A DNA stretch of 64,000 nucleotides. It comes from Hymenobacter sp. HSC-4F20. Its GTDB lineage: Bacteria > Bacteroidota > Bacteroidia > Cytophagales > Hymenobacteraceae. Below, piece after piece: positions 15,615 to 24,746 of this stretch (its first letter is position 1; each line of letters begins with the position of its first letter). The notes beneath the pieces were generated by a model that saw nothing but the letters and a program-made list of their open reading frames with translations, was not told the DNA's origin and did no database searches. The position numbers were made by a program, and so were the translations under genes. The DNA is taken from positions 1 to 64,000 of the forward strand of contig NZ_JAHZTD010000003.1 in assembly GCF_019599275.1 (NCBI RefSeq), written 5' to 3'.

Positions 15615-16295
15615 ATGATGCACATGCCTCGTTTTTACCCCTACTTGTTATTGGCGCTGCTAGGCTCTGGGCTAGGCAGCTGCAAATCCACGGAAAAAGC
15701 CGTGTTCCAGACCGTGCGCTCCAACAACTCGGTGGCCCTGGGCCGCCTGCCAAGCCTGGAAGCAGTGGTAGAGCCCGGCCCCCTCAGCACCACGGACGGC
15801 GCCCTCCCCGACGATGCCAGCAAGGTGTTCCGGCAGGAGCTTTCCTTTCACCTGGCGGAGTCCCAGCCTGATACCGTAAAGTATGGCTACGCCAAGCTGC
15901 TGGTAACGCAGGCACAGGTACAGCGCACCGGCCGTGCCCTGCAAGCCTTTCAGATGCTGACCCTGATGACGCCTAGCTTGCTGGGCATGCCCCTGGAGTG
16001 GTACCGCACCCACGTGAAGGCCGAGGTTCAGATCATCAACGCCAAGGGCGAAGTGATTGGCACCTACGCGGGCACGGGCCACAGCAAAGTGCGCGTGGCC
16101 ATGTACCACGGCTACAGCCAAACCAAGGCCGCCCGCCTCTCCGATGTGCAGGCTCTGCGCCTGGCCCTGGACCAGATCCGGCCCCAACTCGACGCCGCCG
16201 CCGATACCCTGCGCCAGCAGTTGGCTACCTCGGGGCCGCTGGAAGAAATTATCGGCCAGTCGGCCTACTCCACCGATTCTACCGCTGTTAATTAA
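15615..16295 (+). CDS. Lipoprotein of unknown function
   Basis: A 226 aa lipoprotein, signal peptide with lipobox LGSC (Cys about 23) and a globular part with no assigned family. A region DTVKYGYAKLLVTQAQVQRTGRALQAFQMLTLMTPSLLGMP, containing a mildly hydrophobic segment, is followed by VKAEVQIINAKGEVIGTYAGTGHSKV, a pattern seen in GNA1162- or LptE-like periplasmic lipoproteins that measure charge or length; this likeness is only by eye. Starts are available at ATG 15615, 15618 and 15624. Monocistronic, with a promoter box and a terminator. Confidence 0.8.
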   Translation: MMHMPRFYPYLLLALLGSGLGSCKSTEKAVFQTVRSNNSVALGRLPSLEAVVEPGPLSTTDGALPDDASKVFRQELSFHLAESQPDTVKYGYAKLLVTQAQVQRTGRALQAFQMLTLMTPSLLGMPLEWYRTHVKAEVQIINAKGEVIGTYAGTGHSKVRVAMYHGYSQTKAARLSDVQALRLALDQIRPQLDAAADTLRQQLATSGPLEEIIGQSAYSTDSTAVN

Positions 16296-16324
16296 CACAA
16301 CGCTTTTCGGCTTTTTAACGCCGG

Positions 16325-16376
16325 CTTCCCCGCTTACTGGCCGCTTCGGGCCAAGTAGGCGGGGAAGTGCTTTTCG
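16325..16376 (+). terminator. Terminator after the lipoprotein gene
   Basis: CTTCCCCGC / GCGGGGAAG outer stem with an inner GGCC...GGCC stem and TTTT downstream, 30 nt past the stop codon. Confidence 0.75.
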
Positions 16377-16473
16377 GGGGAGTGAGACGCAACCGTAGCC
16401 GGGGGTTTGGTTACTTTGCTGCGGGTAGTACTTCGCCGCTGGAGTGCCCCAAGCTCACTTTTCCCTTTATCCA

Positions 16474-17871
16474 ATGAAACACGCAGTACAGGCGCTGCTC
16501 CTGAGTACGGCACTGCTGGCAACCCCGCCGGCGGCCCAGGCCCAGAAGCAGAAAGCGGCCCCCTTAACGGCCGCTACCCCTGCGGCTTCCGCCAACGCCG
16601 CCTTCCCCTACCCTATTCAGCAGAAGCAGCTGGCCAACGGCCTGAACGTAGTCACCGTCCCCTTCGACTCGCCCGGGCTGGCCTCCTTTTTCCTGGTAGT
16701 GCGCGCCGGCTCCCGCGACGAGGTAGAGCCCGGCCACACTGGCTTTGCGCATTTCTTCGAGCACGTCATGTTCCGGGGCACTGAGAAGTACTCCAAAGAC
16801 CAGTATAACGATGTGCTGCAAAGCATTGGGGCCGCGGCCAACGCCAACACCTCCCTCGACCGCACCGTGTACCACATGACCGGCAACGCCCGTATGCTGG
16901 AGAAGATGTTTGAGGTAGAAGCCGACCGGTTCCAGAACCTGAAGTACCCGGAGCACGACTTTAAGGCCGAAGCCGGCGCCGTGAAGGGCGAGTACACCAA
17001 GAACTCGGCCTCGCTCTACACCCAGCTCAACGAAAAGGTGGCCGACGCGGCCTTCGATCAGCACACCTACGAGCACACCACCATGGGCTTCTTCAAGGAT
17101 GTGGTGGACATGCCCAACCAGTACAACTACTCGCTTACCTTCTTCGACCGGTTCTACCGCCCCGAGTACACGACCCTACTGGTAGTCGGCGACGTGAAAG
17201 CCGATGAAGTAAACAAGCTGGCCGACAAGTATTTCGCCAGCTGGAAGCGCGGCACCTACAAGCCCGACATCAAGCCCGAGCCCGCCCAGACGGCCCCGCG
17301 CTACGTGCACATCCAGAACGCCAGCTTCCCGCCCCTGGTGAGCTTGAGCTACCGCGCCCCGGCTTTCTCGGATCAGCAAAAGGACCTGCCCGCCCTGGAT
17401 GTGCTCACGACTCTGCTTTTCGCCGAAAACTCGCCGCTGTATCAGCAGCTGGTAGTGAAAGAGCAGAAGGTGCGCTTCGTGGGCGGCTCACCCAATTACA
17501 CCCGCGACCCGTACCTGCTCACCATCCGGGCCTCGGTAGTAAAGCCCCAGGACCTACCCTACGTGAAGGAGCAGATTACCAAAGCCCTGGAGGAGCTGAA
17601 AACCAAGCCTGTGGATGCCAAGCGCCTAGCTGACACCAAGTCGGCCTTGAAGTACAGCTTTCTGATGGGCCTGGACGCCCCCGACCAGATTGCCAACGCC
17701 CTGGCCCAGTTTATTTGGCTGACCGGCGACGTGAACTCCCTGAACCGCTTCTACGCCCTCTACGACCAGGTAACCCCCCAGGACGTTCAGGCCGCCGCCC
17801 AGAAGTACTTTGTGCCCGAGCACCTGACCGTGGGCACTATTGGTCCGAACGCCACTGGCGGCGTGCAGTAA
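16474..17871 (+). CDS. M16 family zinc peptidase, catalytic subunit
   Basis: Secreted (signal peptide ...TPPAAQAQ) inverzincin of 465 aa. The reversed zinc motif HFFEH stands at residues 93-97 with the downstream metal-binding glutamate about 77 residues later in the AGAVKGEY region. The substrate-positioning R/Y pair typical of the second domain appears around SLSYRAPAF. It is followed at 30 nt by a second M16 gene without the zinc site, the usual alpha/beta arrangement of processing-peptidase-like pairs in Gram-negative bacteria. Likely acts on small peptides in the periplasm. ATG at 16474 starts the signal peptide; the earlier ATG at 16444 would disrupt it. Confidence 0.95.
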   Translation: MKHAVQALLLSTALLATPPAAQAQKQKAAPLTAATPAASANAAFPYPIQQKQLANGLNVVTVPFDSPGLASFFLVVRAGSRDEVEPGHTGFAHFFEHVMFRGTEKYSKDQYNDVLQSIGAAANANTSLDRTVYHMTGNARMLEKMFEVEADRFQNLKYPEHDFKAEAGAVKGEYTKNSASLYTQLNEKVADAAFDQHTYEHTTMGFFKDVVDMPNQYNYSLTFFDRFYRPEYTTLLVVGDVKADEVNKLADKYFASWKRGTYKPDIKPEPAQTAPRYVHIQNASFPPLVSLSYRAPAFSDQQKDLPALDVLTTLLFAENSPLYQQLVVKEQKVRFVGGSPNYTRDPYLLTIRASVVKPQDLPYVKEQITKALEELKTKPVDAKRLADTKSALKYSFLMGLDAPDQIANALAQFIWLTGDVNSLNRFYALYDQVTPQDVQAAAQKYFVPEHLTVGTIGPNATGGVQ

Positions 17872-17901
17872 GCTTTTCCTTTCTTTCTTCTGACTTTTTC
17901 C

Positions 17902-19461
17902 ATGCTCTATACATTCTCCCGCCTGCTGCTGGCCGCCGCCCTGCTCGGCCCGGCAGCCACTACAGCGGCCCAGGCCGCCGAGGTAGTGGAACTGCGCCAG
18001 CCTAACGCGGCCAAGGTGGTCGTGAAGCTGCAGTTCCGCAACGGCTCGGCCACTGACCCCGTGGGCAAAGAGGGCCTGACCTACCTCACCAGCCAACTGG
18101 TAACCGAAGGGGGTACCAAGGACCTGACCGCGGCCCAGCTCAAGGACCTGCTTTATCCGATGGCGGCCCGCTATTACGCCACCACCGACAAGGAAGTTAC
18201 TACCTTCACCTTCGAGTTTCACCGGGACTTTATCGATAAGTTTTACCCGGTGCTGCGCGGGCTAATGCTTACGCCCAGCTTTACCCAGGAAGACTTCGAC
18301 CGCCTGAAAAGCAACCAGCTCAACTACGTGGAACAAGTGATTCGGGCCTCCTCGGATGAGGACTACAGCAAGTTTGCCCTGGAAGATCAGCTGTTCCGCG
18401 GCACGCGCTACCAGCACATGACCCGCGGCACGGCCGCCGGCGTGAAGGGCCTTACCCTCGCCGATGTGAAGCAGTACTATGCTACCGCCTTTGGCAACGA
18501 CAACCTGACTATCGGGCTGGCTGGTAACTATCCCGCGTCGTTTGCCAAGCAGCTGGAGCAGGACCTCAAGAAACTGCCCAAGAGCACGGTTAAAACCCCG
18601 ATTCCGGTGGCGGCTGTGCCCAACGGCATTCACGTCGAAATCATCAGCAAGCCCGACGCCCTCGGCTCGGCGGTGTACGCGGGCTTCCCCATCAAAACTA
18701 CCCGCGCCGACGACGACTTTGCGGCCCTGATGGTGGCCAACTCCTGGCTGGGTGAGCACCGCAAAAGCTACGGCAAGCTCTACGACAAAATCCGCACGAC
18801 CCGCTCGATGAACTACGGCGACTACAGCTACATCGAGTGGTACGAGGCCGGCGGCTCTAACATGCTGCCCGTGCCCGGCGTGCCGCGCCACGCCAACTAC
18901 GCCAGCCTCTGGCTCCGCCCCGTGCAAATTGCCGAAGGGCTGCGCAAGCAGTACCCCGCGGAGCTGGGTGACCTGAAAGTGGGCCACGCCCCCTTCGCCC
19001 TGCGCCTGGCCGTGCGCGAAATGGATAATGTGGTAAAGAACGGCCTGAGCAAGGAAGACTTCGAGCGCACCCGCACCTTCCTGCGCTCCTACGTGAAGCT
19101 CTACGGCACTACCCCTGCCAAGCAGCTCGGCTTCCTACTCGACTCGCGCTTCTACGGCCGCAAAAATTGGCTGCAGGATGTGGATGCCCAACTCGCCAAG
19201 CTTACCGTGGATGACGTGAACCGCGCCATGCGCAAGCACTGGCAGGTACAGAACATGTTCGTGACCATCGTAACGGACGACAGCGAGGCCCAACCCCTGG
19301 CCGACGTACTCAAACACAACACCCCCTCGCCCATGAGCTACGCCAACGTAGTGAAGGCGGGCCTGCCCAAAGAGGTGGTTGCCGAGGACGCCGAGGTAGC
19401 TGCCTACAAGCTGAACGTGACGGAAGTCAAGGTCATCAACACCAACGATACGTTCCGCTAG
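17902..19461 (+). CDS. M16 family peptidase homologue, non-catalytic subunit
   Basis: A 519 aa secreted partner (signal peptide LYTFSRLLLAAALLGPAATTAAQA). The site that would be HxxEH is replaced: GLTYLTSQLVTEGGTKDLTAA keeps the local helix but has no His or Glu ligands, so it cannot bind zinc. The rest follows the M16 two-lobe plan (GLAGNYPASFAKQLEQDL, GSAVYAGFPI, LGEHRKSYGKLYDKIRTTRSMNYGDYSYIEW). In such pairs the inactive subunit supplies substrate-binding residues. Tightly linked to the catalytic gene and ends before a palindromic repeat and a terminator. Confidence 0.94.
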   Translation: MLYTFSRLLLAAALLGPAATTAAQAAEVVELRQPNAAKVVVKLQFRNGSATDPVGKEGLTYLTSQLVTEGGTKDLTAAQLKDLLYPMAARYYATTDKEVTTFTFEFHRDFIDKFYPVLRGLMLTPSFTQEDFDRLKSNQLNYVEQVIRASSDEDYSKFALEDQLFRGTRYQHMTRGTAAGVKGLTLADVKQYYATAFGNDNLTIGLAGNYPASFAKQLEQDLKKLPKSTVKTPIPVAAVPNGIHVEIISKPDALGSAVYAGFPIKTTRADDDFAALMVANSWLGEHRKSYGKLYDKIRTTRSMNYGDYSYIEWYEAGGSNMLPVPGVPRHANYASLWLRPVQIAEGLRKQYPAELGDLKVGHAPFALRLAVREMDNVVKNGLSKEDFERTRTFLRSYVKLYGTTPAKQLGFLLDSRFYGRKNWLQDVDAQLAKLTVDDVNRAMRKHWQVQNMFVTIVTDDSEAQPLADVLKHNTPSPMSYANVVKAGLPKEVVAEDAEVAAYKLNVTEVKVINTNDTFR

Positions 19462-19481
19462 GCTTTCTATTCTGGCCCAAT

Positions 19482-19559
19482 TGTCATTCCGAACGGAGTA
19501 AGGAATCTGGGTGTACTGCGAGAGGGTACCCCAGGTTCCTCACTCCGTTCGGAATGACA
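19482..19559. repeat. Dispersed palindromic repeat element
   Basis: Outer arms are a perfect 18-bp inverted repeat (19482-19499 and 19542-19559, TGTCATTCCGAACGGAGT and its complement). It continues inward with AGGAATCTGGG / CCCAGGTTCCT (one G-T pair) around a loop of about 17 nt. The text resembles the short repeated hairpin found many times between genes in Hymenobacter-type genomes, so I regard it as a REP/MITE-like element. Only one copy is in the window. Confidence 0.8.
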
Positions 19560-19572
19560 GCTTTTATATAGT

Positions 19573-19612
19573 AAAACCGCTTTGGATACTGTCCGAAGCG
19601 GTTTTTCTTTTT
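19573..19612 (+). terminator. Rho-independent terminator after the M16 pair
   Basis: 14-bp stem AAAACCGCTTTGGA / TCCGAAGCGGTTTT (one G-T pair), loop TACTG, then TTCTTTTT. Confidence 0.88.
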
Positions 19613-19694
19613 GTCGATTAAACCCTACCCCCGCCTGCCCATCTATGCCAGTGGATCCGGATACCACACTCTTCCCACTAGCGTTTACGACTCC

Positions 19695-20570
19695 ATGAAA
19701 GCTATTACCCTCGCTCTGGCCCTGTCTCTGCTGTTAGGCGGCTCGGCCGCGCAAGCCCAGAACACCCAGGCCCATCAGGGCGCCCCGGCCCGCCAGGAGC
19801 TGCGCGCCTACTACCAGCAGAATGTGCTGCCCGTGGTGCGCCAGCAGCGTCAGAAGCTGGAAGCCCAGCTCTCCACCTCCGACAAGGCTCAGCTCACCCT
19901 CTACCGTGCCCAGCTCAAGGAAACCCGCCAGAAAGGCAAAGCTCTGCGCCAAAGCTTCCGCCCGGCCGGTACGCCCGCCGGCACCCGCCCCGAGCTAACG
20001 GAAACCCAGAAACAGCAGCTTCAGCAGCTGCGCGCCGAAAACAAGGCTATTTTGCAGAATGTAGGGCAGCTGGCCCAGAAATATGAGGGCGCCATTGCTA
20101 AGCTAGCCCAGGAAGTACAGCCGCAACGGGAGAAATGGGCCGCTGATACCAAGGCTATTCTGTCGCGCACCGGCTCCGCAGGGCAGCCTGCTGCCGCTGG
20201 CAGCGGGCCGGGCCGCCACCAGCGCCACGCGGGCTTGCGCCGCCACTTTCAGCCCGTCGCCTTTCTCCTGCTCGACCCCAACGCACCCCAAACCAAAGCG
20301 CCGGACCCAGAACGTGGCGGCGTGAGCGTGTACCCCAACCCGGTGGCCACTACCAGCCAGCTGGAGTATGAGGTGAAGAAAGCCGGCCCCGTGACGGTAG
20401 AGCTGCTCGATAGCCGCGGCAACACCCTGCGCACCGTGGCCCAGGAAAACAAAGTGGAAAAAGGCGCCCACACTTTGTCGGTAAGCGTGGCCGACCTGCC
20501 CGCGGGCACTTACTACTTCAAGATTACCACCCGCGCGGGCGCAGAAACCCGGCGCTTCGTCAAGCAGTAA
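19695..20570 (+). CDS. T9SS-sorted secreted protein with helical N-terminal domain
   Basis: A 291 aa exported protein: signal peptide (MKAITLALALSLLLGGSAAQA), a long basic/Gln-rich helical region (LRAYYQQNVLPVVRQQRQKLEAQLSTSDKAQL, then QKQQLQQLRAENKAILQNVGQLAQKYEGAIAKLA) resembling Spy/CpxP-like helical domains, and a C-terminal sorting domain of about 80 residues beginning VSVYPNPVATTSQLEY and ending YYFKITTRAGAETRRFVKQ. The latter is the type A signal for the type IX secretion system, so the protein probably crosses the outer membrane and is anchored at the surface. The start is moved to ATG 19695, where the signal peptide begins. Cargo function unknown. Confidence 0.88.
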   Translation: MKAITLALALSLLLGGSAAQAQNTQAHQGAPARQELRAYYQQNVLPVVRQQRQKLEAQLSTSDKAQLTLYRAQLKETRQKGKALRQSFRPAGTPAGTRPELTETQKQQLQQLRAENKAILQNVGQLAQKYEGAIAKLAQEVQPQREKWAADTKAILSRTGSAGQPAAAGSGPGRHQRHAGLRRHFQPVAFLLLDPNAPQTKAPDPERGGVSVYPNPVATTSQLEYEVKKAGPVTVELLDSRGNTLRTVAQENKVEKGAHTLSVSVADLPAGTYYFKITTRAGAETRRFVKQ

Positions 20571-20696
20571 GCCGGCCGCCGGTTAGCCAATATCTGGCCT
20601 GGCTCAGCGTTACACAAGCCAATCTGCTACGGGCGGGTTGGCTTGTAGTATGTCGGGGGCCGGGGTTCCGTGCGCGTCCTGTTATCTTTACGGCCT

Positions 20697-21269
20697 ATGC
20701 TGCGCTCCTTTGTTACCTGGCTTCTGATTCTGACAACTGCCGCTCTACTGGCGGCCTGCTGCGGCTCCACCGCCTGCGAGTGCGAGGATGCGTATGCCGA
20801 CGCCATCGGTCTGGCGTTTAGCCCCACCGACTCGGCCGCTACCAACCCCGCCCGGGGGTTTCGCTCGGCCCAGCTGACGACCGTGTTTCTGGTGCGGGTG
20901 CCCCTCGACACGTCTCAGCGCCCCAGCGCCGATACGGTAGCCATTACCCGCCCCCGCGCCTCCGTGTTCACCCAGCCTATTGTTATCAATAACGCCACGC
21001 CCTTTACCCAAGCCGGCAACCGCCGGCTTAACCAGTATACCTACACGCTTTATCTGGCACCCAGCCGGCGGGCCCTGCCTACCTACACCTACCACATTAC
21101 CGACATTAACTTGGCCACCGAGTATCAGGCCGACGGCTGCTGCACCTGCTACCAGAATACCCGCAAGCAGGTAACCGTGCTGGACCAGCAACGGGTGCCC
21201 CGCCAATTCGACCTCACGGACCCTGCTGGCGAAAATCAGTTAGTGCCCATTGTGCTTACCCGGCCGTAG
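20697..21269 (+). CDS. Lipoprotein of unknown function
   Basis: A 190 aa lipoprotein; lipobox LLAACC with Cys at about 20, then a Cys-rich start (CGSTACECEDAYADAIG) and a second cluster, DGCCTCYQNTRK, near residue 150. Between them lies a beta-rich region (TVFLVRVPLDTS, NQYTYTLYLAP, PTYTYHITDINL). The cysteines may form disulfides or a metal site. A TATCTTTA box ends 6 nt before the ATG. No family recognised. Confidence 0.78.
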   Translation: MLRSFVTWLLILTTAALLAACCGSTACECEDAYADAIGLAFSPTDSAATNPARGFRSAQLTTVFLVRVPLDTSQRPSADTVAITRPRASVFTQPIVINNATPFTQAGNRRLNQYTYTLYLAPSRRALPTYTYHITDINLATEYQADGCCTCYQNTRKQVTVLDQQRVPRQFDLTDPAGENQLVPIVLTRP

Positions 21270-21384
21270 CCCGCACGGCCGCGGCACTGCGCACGTCCGT
21301 GCGGCGCTGGTTACCGTATACAACGTGGCGCTACTTCGCGGCTGCACCAGGCTGGTTCTCTTCGAGTAGTGCCTCTTTGTACCT

Positions 21385-23709
21385 ATGCTGAAAGAACCTA
21401 CTGCGGCTGTTACGCCAACTTTTCCTTTTAAAACTACGCTCAGCCTGGAGCCACTGATTGCCTACTGGCGCGCGGGTGAGGAATCTGCCAACATGGGCGT
21501 GGCCATGCTGGCTCAGGCTGTAAGCGAACAGGTAGCCACCGCCGACTGGTCAAGGGGCATTATTACGGACCTGAAGCTGCTGGAGTGCAACTGCGACCTG
21601 GTGGAAACCCTGATGCTGGCCGTATTTCCGCCCGCTTCCTTCGACACCGACATTGCCGGCGCCATTGCCCCTTTTCAGCGCCACAGCTTCTACCACACTC
21701 CGCGCTTCGCCGAGGTGCTGCTGAACCCGTCTAAGTCTATTAAGCAGCCGCTTAATATTGATATGCGCACGCTGGAGGTATACACCACCCGCATGGCCTA
21801 CCAGCTGATTCTGGAGAAGGTATACGGGGTGCACCTCCCCTTGCAAGGCACCATCATCTTTACGGTTCCCGACTACAGCATTGGCCTGTACCGGCACTAC
21901 GGGGTAGAGTTCAACTCCACCTTTGTGGAGATTAAGGTGCACGGCGACAAGCCGGCGCTGACCCCGGAACAGCTCGACCAGCTGGCCCGCAACCCCCACC
22001 GCGCCGATTTGTGGCAGCAGATGCTGCCGCCCGAGCACTTCGAGCTGGTGGGCTTCAACATCCTGCACCTGGTAGATGTGACGGAGCAGGAAATTCTCTC
22101 GGAGCTGAAGTACGACCTGCTGGAGCGCGACGTGCTGCAAGCCTCTGACCGCCTGGAGCAGATCCAGGAAAAGCTGCGGGTCCTGTTCGGGCGGCCGTTT
22201 CTGCAACTCGGCATTGCAGCCTACGACGAGAAAAAGCGGGCTTTTGTAGACTTCGGTCGCAAAATCAACCACAGCTTCCTGACCAAGCAGCTCCACAGTC
22301 CCGACGCTGGCTCCGGCTTCCGGCAGATCTACAGCCAGCTCTGGACCGACCGCCAGCCCCTGGTGCTGGAAGACGTGGAGAAAGCCAACATCCCGGAAGA
22401 TCTGCGCCAGCAGGTCCTGAGCCTGGGTATTCGCTCCGCTATTCTGGCCTTGCTCCCCTACGGCGACGATGTAGTGGGCTTACTGGAGTTGGGCTCGCCC
22501 AACGTAGGGGACCTTAACGAGTTCAGCCTGGAAAATGTAAACCAGTTTGTTCCCCTGTTTGCGGTAGCCGTGAAGCGCAATGCCGAAGACATTCAGACCC
22601 GGGTGCAGGCTATCATCAAGGAGAAGTTTACAGCCATTCATCCTACCATGGAGTGGCGCTTCACCGACGCGGCCCAGAACCTGCTCCAGAAGCTGGAGGA
22701 CGGAAACAAGAACGCGGAAATGGAAGCCATTGTCTTCCACGACGTGTACCCCCTACACGGGTCCAGCGACATTCGGGGTAGTAGCACGGCCCGCAACGAG
22801 GCGATTCAGGCCGACTTGATTGAACACCTAACGCTGGCGGGCCAGGTGCTGAGAAAAGCTTCCGAGTTTCAGCAGCTACCCATCCTGGACGAGCTAAAGT
22901 TTTACGTCAATAAAAACCTCAACCGCCTGCGCCAGGGCATTCTGACGGGCGACGAGGTAAGCATTTTCGAGTCGCTCAAGACGGAAGTAGAGCCCCTGTT
23001 TGAGTATCTGAGCCAGAATACGCCGGAGCTGCGCCCCATCATCCGCCAGTACTGGTCCAACATCGACCCGGAGCTAGGCATCCTCTACAAGCGCCGGAAG
23101 GCTTTCGAAGAAACCACCACCCTCCTCAATGATGCTGTTAGCAGTTACCTCGATGAGGAAGATGCCAAGGCCCAGGCTATGTTTCCGCACTACTTCCAGC
23201 GCTTTAAAACCGACGGGGTAGAGCACAATATCTACGTAGGAGCCTCGCTGGTGGAAAATAAGCCATTCGACCTAGTATTCCTCAAGAACCTGCGCCTGTG
23301 GCAGCTCTTGGTGATGGTAGAAATTACCCGCCGGACAGCCGCCCTGCGGCCTACCTTGCCTCTGCCTCTGGAAACTACCCAGCTTATTCTCATTCATAGC
23401 CAGCCCCTGAGCATCCGCTTCCGGCAGGATGAGCGTCAGTTTGATGTAGACGGAGCCTACAATATCCGCTACGAAATCATCAAGAAGCGCATCGATAAGG
23501 CTACGGTGCAGGGCACTAGTGAGCGGCTCACCCAGCCCGGCAAAATTGCGTTGGTGTACTCCCAGCAGCGCGAAGCCGACGAGTACGTTGAGTATATTGA
23601 CTACCTGCAAGACCGGGGCCTACTCGAACCCGAAGTAGAGCACTTGGAGCTGGAGGAGCTGCAAGGCGTGAAGGGCTTGCTAGCCCTGCGGGTAACGGTA
23701 AAGCCGTGA
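21385..23709 (+). CDS. GAF-domain sensor-like protein
   Basis: A large soluble protein (774 aa) with one recognisable domain: a GAF fold at about residues 300-400 (QIYSQLWTDRQPLVLEDVEKANIPEDLRQQVLSLGIRSAILALLPYGDDVVGLLELGSP). The flanking parts are well-folded looking and helical but carry no HisKA, HATPase, GGDEF or HTH motif, so it is not a standard kinase or cyclase. It may be a scaffold or receptor domain protein of the kind annotated only as GAF protein in Cytophagales. Monocistronic. Ligand and output unknown. Confidence 0.82.
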   Translation: MLKEPTAAVTPTFPFKTTLSLEPLIAYWRAGEESANMGVAMLAQAVSEQVATADWSRGIITDLKLLECNCDLVETLMLAVFPPASFDTDIAGAIAPFQRHSFYHTPRFAEVLLNPSKSIKQPLNIDMRTLEVYTTRMAYQLILEKVYGVHLPLQGTIIFTVPDYSIGLYRHYGVEFNSTFVEIKVHGDKPALTPEQLDQLARNPHRADLWQQMLPPEHFELVGFNILHLVDVTEQEILSELKYDLLERDVLQASDRLEQIQEKLRVLFGRPFLQLGIAAYDEKKRAFVDFGRKINHSFLTKQLHSPDAGSGFRQIYSQLWTDRQPLVLEDVEKANIPEDLRQQVLSLGIRSAILALLPYGDDVVGLLELGSPNVGDLNEFSLENVNQFVPLFAVAVKRNAEDIQTRVQAIIKEKFTAIHPTMEWRFTDAAQNLLQKLEDGNKNAEMEAIVFHDVYPLHGSSDIRGSSTARNEAIQADLIEHLTLAGQVLRKASEFQQLPILDELKFYVNKNLNRLRQGILTGDEVSIFESLKTEVEPLFEYLSQNTPELRPIIRQYWSNIDPELGILYKRRKAFEETTTLLNDAVSSYLDEEDAKAQAMFPHYFQRFKTDGVEHNIYVGASLVENKPFDLVFLKNLRLWQLLVMVEITRRTAALRPTLPLPLETTQLILIHSQPLSIRFRQDERQFDVDGAYNIRYEIIKKRIDKATVQGTSERLTQPGKIALVYSQQREADEYVEYIDYLQDRGLLEPEVEHLELEELQGVKGLLALRVTVKP

Positions 23710-23830
23710 ACTGATAAGTTACCAAAGTGGTATGGCAAGCAGGCAGCGTATCAGGCCATTCGTCCTCCTGGCTACCCTTCTGAAGCATACGGGGCAGGCT
23801 GGATAAAGTCGGCGTTACCTCTCCACAACT

Positions 23831-24499
23831 TCACAAGTTAACTTCTTCCCGCCACCAAAGCCGCAGGGCGGTGCGCAGCAAAATCAGCCAGAGGAGGCCG
23901 GCCGCGAAGCCGGCCGCTACATCGGTGGCGTAGTGCACGTGCAGGTATATCCGGGTCAGGCCAATGAGGACAGCAAACAAAACCAACGCTGTGGCCAGCA
24001 GTGGGTGGCGGCGGTGCCGCCACAGCAGCCAAGCCAGGCAGCCGTACAGGGCCAGACCAATCATGGCGTGTCCGCTGGGAAAACTCAGCCCCTGCTGAAA
24101 TACCAGGGCGGAGGCGGGCCGCACGCGCTGGAAATGCGTTTTCAATACCTGATTCAGCAGCGCGGCACCCGCTACAGCCAGCAGCACTTCCAGCGCCTCC
24201 CGGCGGTGCCCGCGCGCGCGTAGCGTGACCGGGATGCCCACTCCGGCCGCTACCAGGAAAGGGAAGGAAGCAAAGAAGGTAAGCCCTGCTACTACTGGCG
24301 TCAGGTAGGGGCGGGTTGCGCGCAGGGCATCCATCTGCTGGAACGCCCAGTTATCGAACTGCACCGAGTGGGCAACGAACACAACCCGGGTCAGATAGAA
24401 AAACAGGAGGGCCGCCCCCAGAAATACACTGCCCACTACGGCTACCTCGACCGTTAAAAAGCTAAAGACCGCAACCAGCCGAGCAGAAAAGGATTTCAT
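23831..24499 (-). CDS. PAP2-family membrane phosphatase
   Basis: Integral membrane phosphatase of 222 aa with six hydrophobic segments and the three phosphatase motifs: KTHFQRVRP (KxxxxxxRP), FPSGHAM (PSGH, about residue 125), and TRIYLHVHYATD (Rx5Hx3D). It faces the periplasm and probably dephosphorylates lipid phosphates such as undecaprenyl pyrophosphate or phosphatidate. It is paralogous to the gene at 24832-25548; the two are separated by tRNA-Leu. Start ATG 24499. Confidence 0.93.
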   Translation of the reverse strand: MKSFSARLVAVFSFLTVEVAVVGSVFLGAALLFFYLTRVVFVAHSVQFDNWAFQQMDALRATRPYLTPVVAGLTFFASFPFLVAAGVGIPVTLRARGHRREALEVLLAVAGAALLNQVLKTHFQRVRPASALVFQQGLSFPSGHAMIGLALYGCLAWLLWRHRRHPLLATALVLFAVLIGLTRIYLHVHYATDVAAGFAAGLLWLILLRTALRLWWREEVNL

Positions 24500-24584
24500 A
24501 AAGCGCGGATGTAGCAAACTGCCTGAGCGTACGCTACCCAGATGGTGAGAGGCTACCGAGGGGGTAGCGCGGGAAGCTACAAAC

Positions 24585-24616
24585 AAAAAAGCCGATCCAT
24601 TCCTGGATCGGCTTTC
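24585..24616 (-). terminator. Terminator of tRNA-Leu
   Basis: On the minus strand a 12-bp stem AAAGCCGATCCA / TGGATCGGCTTT with GGAA tetraloop and a following T-run begins a few nt after the tRNA 3' end. Confidence 0.85.
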
Positions 24617-24617
24617 G

Positions 24618-24699
24618 TGCGCTCGGAGAGACTCGAACTCTCACACCTTTCGGAACTGCCGCCTGAAGACAGCGCGTCTACCAATTTCGCCACAAGCGC
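24618..24699 (-). tRNA. tRNA-Leu (CAG)
   Basis: Complete cloverleaf on the minus strand: acceptor GCGCTTG with CGAGCGC (one T-G pair), discriminator A, D-arm GCG...CGC with GGTAGA loop, anticodon stem CTGTC/GGCAG around loop TTCAGGC giving anticodon CAG (codon CUG), a long class II variable arm, and T-arm GAGAG-TTCGAGT-CTCTC. Length 82 nt. The 3' CCA is not encoded. It is transcribed alone, from a promoter at 24747-24778 to the terminator at 24585. Confidence 0.96.
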
Positions 24700-24746
24700 A
24701 GCTCTTTTTATCATTTGACCGCCGTGGTGGTTGTCATTTGATGCTG

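Noticed and set aside
24619..24702. Idea that tRNA-Leu marks a mobile element insertion
   Set aside because: No integrase, no direct repeat of the tRNA 3' end within the window; only the PAP2 duplication flanks it.
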